Source: Granulosicoccus sp964498925
Lineage (GTDB): Bacteria; Pseudomonadota; Gammaproteobacteria; Granulosicoccales; Granulosicoccaceae
DNA: 13,529 nt
Assembly (NCBI GenBank): GCA_964498925.1
Contig: CAZCKD010000087.1
Span: 1 to 13,529, forward strand
Direction of reading: 5' to 3'
Part shown: piece by piece, positions 1 through 6,426 of the stretch
How the letters are laid out: the number at the start of each line of letters is the position of its first letter
How positions within the stretch are numbered: the first letter of the stretch is position 1
Notes under the pieces: generated by a model
Databases searched by the model: none
Told to the model about the DNA's origin: nothing
What the model saw: the letters and a program-made list of their open reading frames with translations, nothing else
Translations under genes and position numbers: made by a program

Positions 1-1123
1 GAACGACAGAACCGATCGGTCCCTTGGCGGCATCTGGAAGTCTAACGATAAGATCGTTCAAACCACTCAACTTGCCAGCCGCATCTTCTAGATTTGGCAA
101 AGCGCTTCGTGCAGATTCAAGGTCGGTTATGCCTGAAAGGGCATCGCCTGCTGAACCAAAAACACCGTCTAAGCCACTGGAGATCTTGCCCAGATCAACA
201 CCGGCAGGCATAGATGCCTGAGCAGCATTAAGCGCTTCTGCGGCTTGCTGTTGCGTTTGCTCTGCTTGCAGTTTTAGCGCTTCAGCTTGTTCCGCTGCTG
301 CTTGTTTTGCAGCCTCTGCTGCGGCTTCTGCTTTAGCGGCAGCAGCTTGTGCAGCTTGGGCTTCAACAGCTGCCGCTTCTTCTGCAGCTTGCTTGTTCAT
401 GTACTGCATGCCGAACCAGCCCAAACCTAATACTGCAATAAGTGGTAACAGCCATTTCATCATGCCACCTGAACTTTTGGCTGCAGGTTGGTGTGATGTC
501 GTTGAAGTGCTGCCTGCAGTTGATGTAGCTGTATTCACTTCAGGAGTGCCCAACGCTGCAAGTCCTTCAGGAGAGATGCTATCGAAAAAACCAGCGGACT
601 GAAGATCAGATGAAAACGCTTGCGGCATGGCTGCGCTGATGTTGTCTTTTTGACCCATCATCATGTTGGCTAATGAGCCTGCGTTTAATCCACCGTCAAA
701 CACTTTACGTTTGATGACACCGATAATGATAGGGGCAAGCATGCCGATCAGAGAGCTGCTATTGCCGCGGCTTGCGCCAGCAACGTTCGCCACTACACCG
801 GCTAGCTGGCTTAGTGCGCCATTGCCTAGCAAAGAGCTCAGTAACGAGGTTCCGTTAGATGCCAGACTGCTTGCCTGATTACCACCGAGCAAATTACCCA
901 TGTTGCCCAGTAGTCCGTCGTCCTGTTCCTGGACAGCATCGAAAAGCGCGCCTGCGCCTCGTGGGCTGCTAGCTGCGTTTGTAATGCCGCTGAGTAGTCC
1001 AGGCAGAGCGCCCGCAAGTGCGCCACTGGTTTGCTGTGGTCCAGCACCGAGAGCGCTTCCCAGATGCCCCATTACTTGATCACTTAGCTGGTCTTTGACA
1101 AGGTCGACGATATTAAAAGACAT
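1..1123 (-). CDS. DUF937-like membrane protein with Ala-rich coiled coil (C-terminus beyond window)
   Basis: The frame is open from an ATG at 1123-1121 to the left edge (374 codons seen, no stop), so the C-terminus is missing. A GGAG (1133-1130) lies 7 bases before the ATG and supports this start. Residues 1 to about 170 are rich in Gly, Ala, Ser and Leu, with short helices such as VDLVKDQLSDQVMGHLGSAL and IIIGVIKRKVFDGG, a pattern I associate with the DUF937 (YidB-like) family. A single membrane segment follows at about 223-243 (WLLPLIAVLGLGWFG). Next is a strongly helical Ala/Glu/Gln/Lys stretch (about 246-305) that should form a coiled coil, then a Gly/Ser/Leu-rich C-terminal region. The likely topology is a cytoplasmic DUF937 part, one membrane pass and a periplasmic coiled coil. 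Function is unknown. The family assignment is from memory of the fold and composition; the gene itself is certain. Confidence 0.8.
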   Translation of the reverse strand, partial: MSFNIVDLVKDQLSDQVMGHLGSALGAGPQQTSGALAGALPGLLSGITNAASSPRGAGALFDAVQEQDDGLLGNMGNLLGGNQASSLASNGTSLLSSLLGNGALSQLAGVVANVAGASRGNSSSLIGMLAPIIIGVIKRKVFDGGLNAGSLANMMMGQKDNISAAMPQAFSSDLQSAGFFDSISPEGLAALGTPEVNTATSTAGSTSTTSHQPAAKSSGGMMKWLLPLIAVLGLGWFGMQYMNKQAAEEAAAVEAQAAQAAAAKAEAAAEAAKQAAAEQAEALKLQAEQTQQQAAEALNAAQASMPAGVDLGKISSGLDGVFGSAGDALSGITDLESARSALPNLEDAAGKLSGLNDLIVRLPDAAKGPIGSVV

Positions 1124-1357
1124 ACGTTACTCCAGTAAAAATTACAATTTATCGTGCGCATGCAGAATGCACGGCGTGTTAAAGCAAATTTACAAGCTGG
1201 CACTTGATCCAGGCTACTTGTTTGCGACGGCGTCATCATACGCTGCAACTCCCTGCAAAAAGGATTCTGTCGGGAACACTTAATGAAATGTTACAAAGCA
1301 ATGAGAAAAGCCTCTGATTTATTACAGTACTTTGTAAAAATATTTTAACAGTTATAG

Positions 1358-1412
1358 TGTTCTGTTCTGTTCTGTTCTGTTCTGTTCTGTTCTGTTCTGT
1401 TCTGTTCTGTTC
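1358..1412. repeat. Pentanucleotide microsatellite (TGTTC)x11
   Basis: Eleven perfect head-to-tail copies of TGTTC (GAACA on the minus strand) span exactly 55 bp and end in a degenerate TTGTC. The tract is noncoding, 235 bp ahead of the DUF937-like ATG and downstream of the terminator of the preceding gene, so it sits in the promoter-side region of the DUF937-like gene. Perfect short tandem repeats of this length are prone to slipped-strand change. In other bacteria, promoter-proximal tracts of this kind alter expression; whether this one does is inference. Confidence 0.95.
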
Positions 1413-1493
1413 TTGTCTGCGGCTGTGAATAAAGCGCCCATGTATTTTTAATGCGAATGACGAAATCAACTTTCGTGGGTGTAAAAATAAAAA

Positions 1494-1522
1494 AGCCCTC
1501 AAGACGTCAGTCAATGAGGGCT
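1494..1522 (-). terminator. Rho-independent terminator of the RTX-like gene
   Basis: An 8-bp perfect stem, AGCCCTCA (1494-1501) with TGAGGGCT (1515-1522), encloses a 13-base loop. On the minus strand it is followed by a T-rich run (complement of 1483-1494). It lies about 46 bp after the RTX-like stop codon, in the right orientation to end that transcript and insulate the downstream DUF937-like gene. Confidence 0.85.
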
Positions 1523-1524
1523 CG

Positions 1525-1548
1525 AAAACGAAATTACTATTTCGTTTT
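1525..1548 (-). other. AT-rich 10-bp perfect hairpin after the RTX-like stop
   Basis: AAAACGAAAT (1525-1534) pairs perfectly with ATTTCGTTTT (1539-1548) around a 4-base loop. It lies between the RTX-like stop codon and the GC-rich terminator stem, so the transcript would end in two tandem hairpins. It could protect the 3' end of the mRNA or be an auxiliary part of the terminator; it has no strong T-run of its own on the minus strand. Confidence 0.6.
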
Positions 1549-1567
1549 ATTTAATAATGATGAACCG

Positions 1568-2710
1568 TTAGGAAGGTCCAGTTGCACCGCGTGGTGGCTG
1601 CGGCTCGCCTGGGTCATCTGTTTGTGGTTCTGGATCTCGCTTAGGCTCTAATACGGGACCGCCGATTGTTATATCACCATCGTCGTTCTTTGGTGTTTGT
1701 ATGACAGTCCATCCGCCATCGTTATTGCGAAGACCTGTTGCACCGTTACTGAAGTTGATTTGTTCAATCTCAGTGATGGAGTAGACATCGCCATTTTCGC
1801 TAGTGACGATAAACGACTCGCCCTGTGTTCCAGGCGCAGGGTCAAACGTCATGCCTTCCGTGTAAGGAATATCAAGGTTCAAAATGTCCGTACCTTCACC
1901 ACCTGTGATAACGGAACCTGAACCATTGATTGAAGTAATGACATCGTCACCGTCACCACCATCTGCGTAGTGGTCACCGTCCAGCTTGATGGTGTCGTTT
2001 CCATCACCGCCAAACAGGCTGCTGTTTACCGCTTGGCTAGAGGCAACGAGTATGTCGTCTCCACCTTCCCCATAAAGACCATTGTTGGTTCCGCGATCAA
2101 TAAGAGTGTCACCACCCTCACCAGCATAGGCCCAGCTATTGGTGCCGTTCATATCGATTGTGTCACCGCCATCCTCGCCATAAACGACGTTGAATTGGCC
2201 ATGCTCAACAATGGAGTCGCCACCTTCGCCGGCATAGATTTCATTGCGAACACCGTCAACGATGATTGTGTCACCACCGGTGCCGCCGTTGATGACATTG
2301 CGATCACCTTGTGACGTAACGTAATCACCACCAGCGCCAGCATCTACTGTTGAGCCATTGCCTGTGATTTCGATAACGTCGTTTCCGTCACCTGCTGAGA
2401 TGTTGTTAACGTCTCCGTCAACTTCAAAGTTATCACCAAATCGAGTGCCTTCGAGATCCATGTCATCTCCATCGACGTCGACCTGAACCGGACCTTCAGG
2501 ATTTCGTGCGCCGGAACCGAAGGAGCTGTTCTTGAGAATGTTGGAGAACTCTTGCTCGCTTAACGATTGGTTGCTGCCCTCTGTGCTGGCAGGTGCTGCT
2601 TGAGGGGCTTGTCCGGCGTTGGTAGAACCTGAATTCGCGTTCTGTGCGGATTCCTGTGCCCGACGTGCATTATCGGCGGCCTGAGTGGGCGAATTGCTAG
2701 TGACTCTCAC
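1568..2710 (-). CDS. RTX-like calcium-binding repeat protein, 18-residue beta-roll
   Basis: The protein has 380 residues and starts at GTG (2710-2708); AGGAG (2724-2720) lies 9 bases upstream. Residues 1-75 are Ser/Asn/Gln/Ala-rich, probably disordered, with no signal peptide or membrane segment. From about 106 to 280 there are ten repeats, most of the form [AG]GxGGDxI-xxxGxxNxxY, beginning at 106, 124, 142, 160, 178, 196, 214, 234, 251 and 270. Seven in a row have a strict 18-residue spacing. The GGxGxD half is the calcium-binding nonapeptide of RTX proteins; the other half carries Gly and Asn instead of a second calcium motif. A cap-like segment follows (ITEIEQINFSNG, about 312-323), then a Pro/Asp-rich tail ending in PPRGATGPS. 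The family is known for calcium-dependent folding and type I secretion; no T1SS genes are in view and the tail is not a typical RTX secretion signal. No enzymatic domain is visible. A surface or secreted role is inferred. Confidence 0.88.
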   Translation of the reverse strand: MRVTSNSPTQAADNARRAQESAQNANSGSTNAGQAPQAAPASTEGSNQSLSEQEFSNILKNSSFGSGARNPEGPVQVDVDGDDMDLEGTRFGDNFEVDGDVNNISAGDGNDVIEITGNGSTVDAGAGGDYVTSQGDRNVINGGTGGDTIIVDGVRNEIYAGEGGDSIVEHGQFNVVYGEDGGDTIDMNGTNSWAYAGEGGDTLIDRGTNNGLYGEGGDDILVASSQAVNSSLFGGDGNDTIKLDGDHYADGGDGDDVITSINGSGSVITGGEGTDILNLDIPYTEGMTFDPAPGTQGESFIVTSENGDVYSITEIEQINFSNGATGLRNNDGGWTVIQTPKNDDGDITIGGPVLEPKRDPEPQTDDPGEPQPPRGATGPS

Positions 2711-2719
2711 TATTAAAAA

Positions 2720-2724
2720 CTCCT
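2720..2724 (-). promoter_or_regulatory. Ribosome binding site supporting a GTG start
   Basis: The minus strand reads AAAGGAG, then nine bases, then GTG at 2710. This strong Shine-Dalgarno sequence fixes the unusual start codon of the RTX-like gene, as no in-frame ATG lies nearby upstream. Confidence 0.75.
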
Positions 2725-2930
2725 TTAGAAATTATCTTGTTTATATAAGAGCGAAACTAGTGCTTACCGGATATGCCATCGTGTCATGGGTGACGCGAAA
2801 GAGCATATTTCGGGAAGTTACTTTCCGTTCTTAAATCTGAGCGTATGACATCACAGACTGGTGCGTGAAAACGGGTTCTAAATCACGCTTTAATCAGAAC
2901 AGATCAGCTTGTTTGAAAGTTATGAACATA

Positions 2931-2945
2931 AGTTACCGGGTAACT
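2931..2945. promoter_or_regulatory. Perfect 15-base palindrome, candidate operator
   Basis: AGTTACC-G-GGTAACT has perfect 7-base arms around one central base and lies roughly midway between the divergent RTX-like and lipoprotein genes. A related imperfect palindrome (GGGAAGT-T-ACTTTCC, 2812-2826) shares the AAGTTAC core at 2815-2821, which is also present at 2930-2936. The symmetry suits a dimeric repressor or activator; the regulator is unknown. Confidence 0.4.
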
Positions 2946-3059
2946 ATTATTTTTCCCAATAAACGTACGTATTTTTACTAATAGACAGCGGGTTAGATGA
3001 CTGATTCGTTGGCTCAGTGTTAACTCACGAAAAGAGGAAGATCAGCACTAATGGACGAG

Positions 3060-3086
3060 TTATTAACCTATTGCTCGTGTTAATAA
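3060..3086. promoter_or_regulatory. 8-bp inverted repeat TTATTAAC / GTTAATAA
   Basis: TTATTAAC (3060-3067) and GTTAATAA (3079-3086) are perfect inverted arms with an 11-base spacer, about 165 bp before the lipoprotein start. There is no T-run, so it is a better candidate for a protein-binding site than a terminator. It could be chance in AT-rich DNA. Confidence 0.3.
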
Positions 3087-3249
3087 ATGAAACATCTGTC
3101 GCTTGATGACATATCGGTACGATTCTCCCATATGATCTAAACTGTAATTATCGCGGCATTGACTCGTGGTGTGTTAATTCCGCACAAAAGCCCGTTAAGC
3201 AGGCTGTCACTGTGTTTTAGTTGTAGTTAAGATTTACTTGGAGAGCGAT

Positions 3250-4065
3250 ATGGTAAGACTGATTTCTCGGTTTGGCACGCAAGCCGGCCGATATGTAACC
3301 GTTCTAGCACTGGCAGGTTTTCTCGCTAGTTGTGGTGGCGGTGGCACAGCGGGCGATGCAGTTCCTTTAGGGGAGCAAGACTTCGACCTAGATGGCATTG
3401 CTAATGCCGAAGATCCTGATGCGGATGGCGACGGCCTCAATGATTTGGTTGCCGATCCATTTGTCGATTTAGACAGTGATGGATTGGACGACATTTCTGG
3501 CCTTACCGAAGCGGAAGCAACGGGTGGGAATAATGGCGATCCTGACCCGACCGTAGCCTGTGCAGGCGAAGGCGGAAGTGATGAGAGCTCCGTAAACAAT
3601 ACTTGGGACGATAACTGCTTTGTCCGTCGCAGCTCTGACGGTGGTCAGTTTGCAGATAGTCTCTATGCGGCTGGTATTCAACGCATATTATTCTGTGAAG
3701 GTTTTGGAAATGCTGCTGACTACACTGCGTTTGCAGACGGTGAGTATGGACCGGCCTCTGAAGCGGCCATGTTAGCTTTCCAACGAGCTGAAGGTATTAC
3801 TGATGATGGTGTTGTTGGCCCGCAGACTTGGGGACGTCTACGTGATCGATTAGATCTCATCGATGAGGGGATCATTGGTGTATCTCCGGATGTATACGGC
3901 TTTGCTGATGGCGCTTGCGCTGGCATTCCGATGTTCTATCAAGACATCTCTGCTAATGCGGACAACTCCGGTATTGCGCTGGGTGGTTGGAATCTGGCGC
4001 GCAACGCTCCAAATGCTGATCAAACAGTTCCGTTTTCAATTGCTGAGCCTTTTGGACGTCTGTAA
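3250..4065 (+). CDS. Outer-membrane lipoprotein with Asp-rich calcium repeats and a peptidoglycan-binding domain
   Basis: The chosen start is ATG at 3250, because GGAG (3240-3243) lies 6 bases upstream; a TTG at 3238 would add four residues but overlaps that ribosome site. This gives 271 residues. Residues 1-28 form a lipoprotein signal with lipobox LASC (Cys28) followed by Gly, with no Asp at +2, so sorting to the outer membrane is expected. Residues 44-84 contain DxDxDG-type repeats (DFDLDG, DPDADGDG, DLDSDG), like thrombospondin type 3 calcium loops. Residues about 144-201 match a PG_binding_1 domain: YGPASEAAMLAFQRAEG, then DGVVGPQTW. Four further Cys (104, 123, 149, 222) could form two disulfides in the periplasm. 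The protein probably links the outer membrane to peptidoglycan or positions a cell-wall process in a calcium-dependent way. It heads a likely three-gene operon and is divergent from the RTX-like gene. No catalytic domain is visible. Confidence 0.85.
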   Translation: MVRLISRFGTQAGRYVTVLALAGFLASCGGGGTAGDAVPLGEQDFDLDGIANAEDPDADGDGLNDLVADPFVDLDSDGLDDISGLTEAEATGGNNGDPDPTVACAGEGGSDESSVNNTWDDNCFVRRSSDGGQFADSLYAAGIQRILFCEGFGNAADYTAFADGEYGPASEAAMLAFQRAEGITDDGVVGPQTWGRLRDRLDLIDEGIIGVSPDVYGFADGACAGIPMFYQDISANADNSGIALGGWNLARNAPNADQTVPFSIAEPFGRL

Positions 4066-4123
4066 GCGTTAGTTTGTCTGACAACGAAAATTGAAATGTA
4101 GTAAAACTAGGCGGTAGCTCTCG

Positions 4124-5188
4124 GTGGGAAACAAGCAATTTCTGACAATCATAGGATTGCTTGTTCTCGCCGGGGCAGCCTTTTTATGGCAGACCCAGTG
4201 GCGCTCCCAAGACTCAAGTCCTTCAGATGGCGTTAGTGCTTCAACCACGATCGCAGCTGAAAGCTCAAACGCCAATAACGCCGACGAGCCAAAGTCACCC
4301 TTTGCACTCGCTGGTGACGGTGGTGATGCGGATTCATCGACAAATTCCGATTCATTGGTCGCCGATAACGTTGCTGCTTCCAATGATAGTGCGGATGCAG
4401 TAAACCAAAATACAAGTGCGAATACCGAGCCTGGCACGCTCTCAATCGATATTAGCTCCGTCGGCCGGTCGGCCATCAGTGACGAAGATTTCCTTGCAAT
4501 AGCGGAACAGCTAAGACGTGATCCCGCATTATTGCAGCAGCTCATTGATGAGTTTCGTCAGGAGACGGACCCAGCGCGTAAAGAAACGTTATCCAGACTC
4601 TTAGGTGAGGCGGGTGGGCCTGATGTGACCTTGGCTGCCAGTGAATTAATTTACTCCGGTGATCCTGAATCAAGGCGTCTGGGCCTCGAGCTATTGCAAC
4701 AAATTCAGCCTGACAATGCTGAGGCGCGTGATATAGCGTCCACGTTATTGGCAACCGAGGTAGAGCCGGAGATTTTAGTTAGCACGCTGACTACCTTGGC
4801 AAGGCCTGGCACGGTCGAGGATGAAAGTCGCGATTTTCTGACAGATCAAGTGGCCTTCTTAACAGGACATGAAGATGCCTCTGTGCGCAGCATTAGCATT
4901 AATATTCTGTCGCGTTGGAGTCAGGATGGACGCCACACTGAGACGCTGCGAGGTGGTTTAAGTGATACAGAAGCTGTGGTGCGCGAATCTGCGGCCTACT
5001 CATTAGTGGGCTACGATAGCGCCGACCAATCAGTGATCGATTCGTTGCTAAGCGTTGCAGTAAACTCAAATGAAAATACTCGAGCTAGAAGAGGTGCTAT
5101 TCTGGCGCTTAAAGGCATGTCTATCAGCGATATCGAGCGGCAGCAAGTTAACGATGCCGAGACAGAACTGGATACCGTTCGCCGCTAA
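4124..5188 (+). CDS. Membrane-anchored HEAT-repeat-like protein
   Basis: The reading frame gives 354 residues from a GTG at 4124, which places a hydrophobic anchor right at the N-terminus (about residues 6-22, FLTIIGLLVLAGAAFLW). The ribosome site is weak (AGG at 4109-4111, 12 bases away), so the start is less certain than for its neighbours. After the anchor comes a low-complexity Ser/Asn/Asp/Ala linker (about 25-105), then an all-helical region (about 118-350). In that region repeated patterns such as SRRLGLELLQQI, VRSISINILSRW, VRESAAYSLVGY and ARRGAILALKGM look like HEAT/armadillo-type repeats. These folds usually act as protein-binding scaffolds. The domain is probably periplasmic, tethered by its anchor. 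It lies 58 bp after the lipoprotein gene and 17 bp before the hydrolase gene, so co-transcription is likely. No enzyme motif is seen and the partner is unknown. Confidence 0.8.
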   Translation: MGNKQFLTIIGLLVLAGAAFLWQTQWRSQDSSPSDGVSASTTIAAESSNANNADEPKSPFALAGDGGDADSSTNSDSLVADNVAASNDSADAVNQNTSANTEPGTLSIDISSVGRSAISDEDFLAIAEQLRRDPALLQQLIDEFRQETDPARKETLSRLLGEAGGPDVTLAASELIYSGDPESRRLGLELLQQIQPDNAEARDIASTLLATEVEPEILVSTLTTLARPGTVEDESRDFLTDQVAFLTGHEDASVRSISINILSRWSQDGRHTETLRGGLSDTEAVVRESAAYSLVGYDSADQSVIDSLLSVAVNSNENTRARRGAILALKGMSISDIERQQVNDAETELDTVRR

Positions 5189-5205
5189 AAGCACGAGGTT
5201 GTTCA

Positions 5206-6426
5206 TTGAACATGGTGTACTTTCATCCAGAACGATTAAGCTCTCTGCGCATTAACGCGGAAGAGCAAGTACGTCAAAATAATTTTGCCGGGATAGCGTG
5301 GTCTGTTCAGCATCACCAGAGCATCGTTAACGAAGGTGTGGCAGGCTTTTCCGACCATGCATTATCACAGCCTCTTAAAAGCGATGCGATCTATCGAATT
5401 TATTCGATGACCAAACCCATCGTATCGGTTCGGGTGTTGCAGCTTTTAGAGCTCGGCAAGCTTCGTCTCGATTCGCCTATAAGCAACTGGTTGCCTGCGT
5501 TCGAGAAGATGTCTGTATTGTCTCCGTCAGGGCAACGACAAGATGCCAAGCGACAGATAACCGTTGAAGATTTACTGCTTCACCGCTCAGGCTTATCCTA
5601 TGATTTTCTACCGTCGTGTCCGGTTGCTGCACTTTATAGAGATGCCAGACTTGCCGCCGATGGTTCTCGATCCTTAGCAGATTTAGTTCAGTTACTAGCA
5701 GAGTTGCCATTGGCTCATCAGCCTGGTACCCGTTGGTATTACAGCTATTCCACCGATGTTCTGGCGCATCTAATCGAAAAAGTAACCGATCTTTCGATCG
5801 CTGAAAATCTGGCTAAAAACATCTTTCAACCGCTTGGCATGATGGAAACAGGCTTTGATGTATCTGTAGAGAATCAGCACCGGCTTGCGAGTATGTTCGG
5901 TTATCGCGAATTGGCGCAAGAAGACGCATCGGTGCCAACATCGAACACCTTGACTGCGATGGAGATCGAAGAAAGTTATCCCTTGAATGCAAAAGGAGCG
6001 TTTGCACGCGGGGGGCTGGGCTTGTATTCGACAGTAAGTGACTATCAACGCTTTATGTCTGTCCTGATGGACGGAAATAGCCGTAATGGTCTTCCTCTGC
6101 TTTCAAAGCCCATGCTGGATATGCTCTGGCAGAATCGACTGACTAACGAACAAATGCCGATTGCTATAGGTGAGCGAGCTTATGCCGGATATGGTTGGGG
6201 TTTGACGGGCAGGGTAATGGCAGACACCTCCAAGGCGGCCGCATTGAGTGTCGCTGGCGAAGGCGGTTGGGCTGGGGCGGCTTCCACCTACTTCTGGATC
6301 GATCGAAAAAATGCCATAAGCGGAATTGTTATGGCGCAGTTTCTAGGTTCGGCAATTGCCATAGGGCCGGATATGCAGAACCTGGCCTATGGATCTTTGT
6401 GTAATCAGTCGCAGCTACCCCAGTAA
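5206..6426 (+). CDS. Serine hydrolase of the class C beta-lactamase / family VIII esterase fold
   Basis: With the TTG start at 5206 the protein has 406 residues. CGAGG (5194-5198) sits 7 bases before the TTG but 13 before an ATG at 5212, so TTG is preferred. Residue S67 in SMTK (67-70) is the expected nucleophile with K70. WYYSYSTDVL (about 177-186) supplies the Tyr of the second motif (Y179). GEGGWAGAASTYFWID, near the C-terminus, matches the third motif of family VIII carboxylesterases (W-G-G-type) rather than the KTG of true beta-lactamases. LLLHRSGLSYDF is also typical of the family. There is no signal peptide, so the enzyme is probably cytoplasmic and more likely an esterase than a beta-lactamase or peptidase. 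The substrate cannot be deduced. It is the last gene of the probable operon starting at 3250, and its 3' end overlaps hemH by 12 bp. Confidence 0.9.
   Translation: MNMVYFHPERLSSLRINAEEQVRQNNFAGIAWSVQHHQSIVNEGVAGFSDHALSQPLKSDAIYRIYSMTKPIVSVRVLQLLELGKLRLDSPISNWLPAFEKMSVLSPSGQRQDAKRQITVEDLLLHRSGLSYDFLPSCPVAALYRDARLAADGSRSLADLVQLLAELPLAHQPGTRWYYSYSTDVLAHLIEKVTDLSIAENLAKNIFQPLGMMETGFDVSVENQHRLASMFGYRELAQEDASVPTSNTLTAMEIEESYPLNAKGAFARGGLGLYSTVSDYQRFMSVLMDGNSRNGLPLLSKPMLDMLWQNRLTNEQMPIAIGERAYAGYGWGLTGRVMADTSKAAALSVAGEGGWAGAASTYFWIDRKNAISGIVMAQFLGSAIAIGPDMQNLAYGSLCNQSQLPQ

Larger units (their letters stand above)
1124..1567. other. 444-bp intergenic region between two minus-strand genes
   Basis: This gap separates the RTX-like gene from the DUF937-like gene, both on the minus strand. 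It holds two hairpins just after the RTX-like stop (1494-1548), an eleven-copy TGTTC tract (1358-1412), and an AT-rich block (1321-1350) containing the inverted repeat TTACA (1322-1326) / TGTAA (1333-1337). The promoter of the DUF937-like gene should lie in the part between the tract and 1123, but I could not pick a convincing -35/-10 pair. No RNA gene or convincing small ORF is seen. Confidence 0.6.
2711..3249. other. 539-bp divergent intergenic regulatory region
   Basis: This gap must hold promoters for the minus-strand RTX-like gene and the plus-strand lipoprotein operon. Visible structures are a near-palindrome around 2812-2826, a perfect 15-base palindrome at 2931-2945, an ACGTACGT octamer at 2963-2970, an 8-bp inverted repeat at 3060-3086, and three copies of GTGTTAA (3017, 3077, 3171). 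It is more AT-rich than the genes. I saw no tRNA, convincing small RNA or small ORF, and no clear sigma-70 promoter that I would place with confidence. Confidence 0.55.

Noticed and set aside
1358..1412. CRISPR array
   Set aside because: The repeats are 5 bp, contiguous and without spacers, so this is a microsatellite.
1236..1514. 92-codon minus-strand ORF containing EQNRT repeats encoded by the GAACA tract, which might be a phase-variable gene
   Set aside because: It begins inside the terminator stem of the preceding gene, lacks a good ribosome site and has no protein-like features outside the simple repeat.
1970..2314. 114-codon plus-strand ORF inside the RTX-like gene
   Set aside because: It is antisense to a clear repeat protein; its open frame follows from the regular 54-bp repeat composition.
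3234..3599. 121-codon minus-strand ORF opposite the lipoprotein gene
   Set aside because: Pro/Ser-rich shadow of the Asp/Gly-rich coding strand with no ribosome site; the plus strand has a lipobox and a peptidoglycan-binding domain.
4069..4545. 158-codon minus-strand ORF opposite the HEAT-repeat gene
   Set aside because: It is antisense to the plus-strand frame with a clear anchor, linker and helical repeats; its composition mirrors that frame.
5206..6426. True beta-lactamase (resistance gene)
   Set aside because: No signal peptide, and the third motif is W-G-G-like as in family VIII esterases rather than KTG; resistance activity is not supported.
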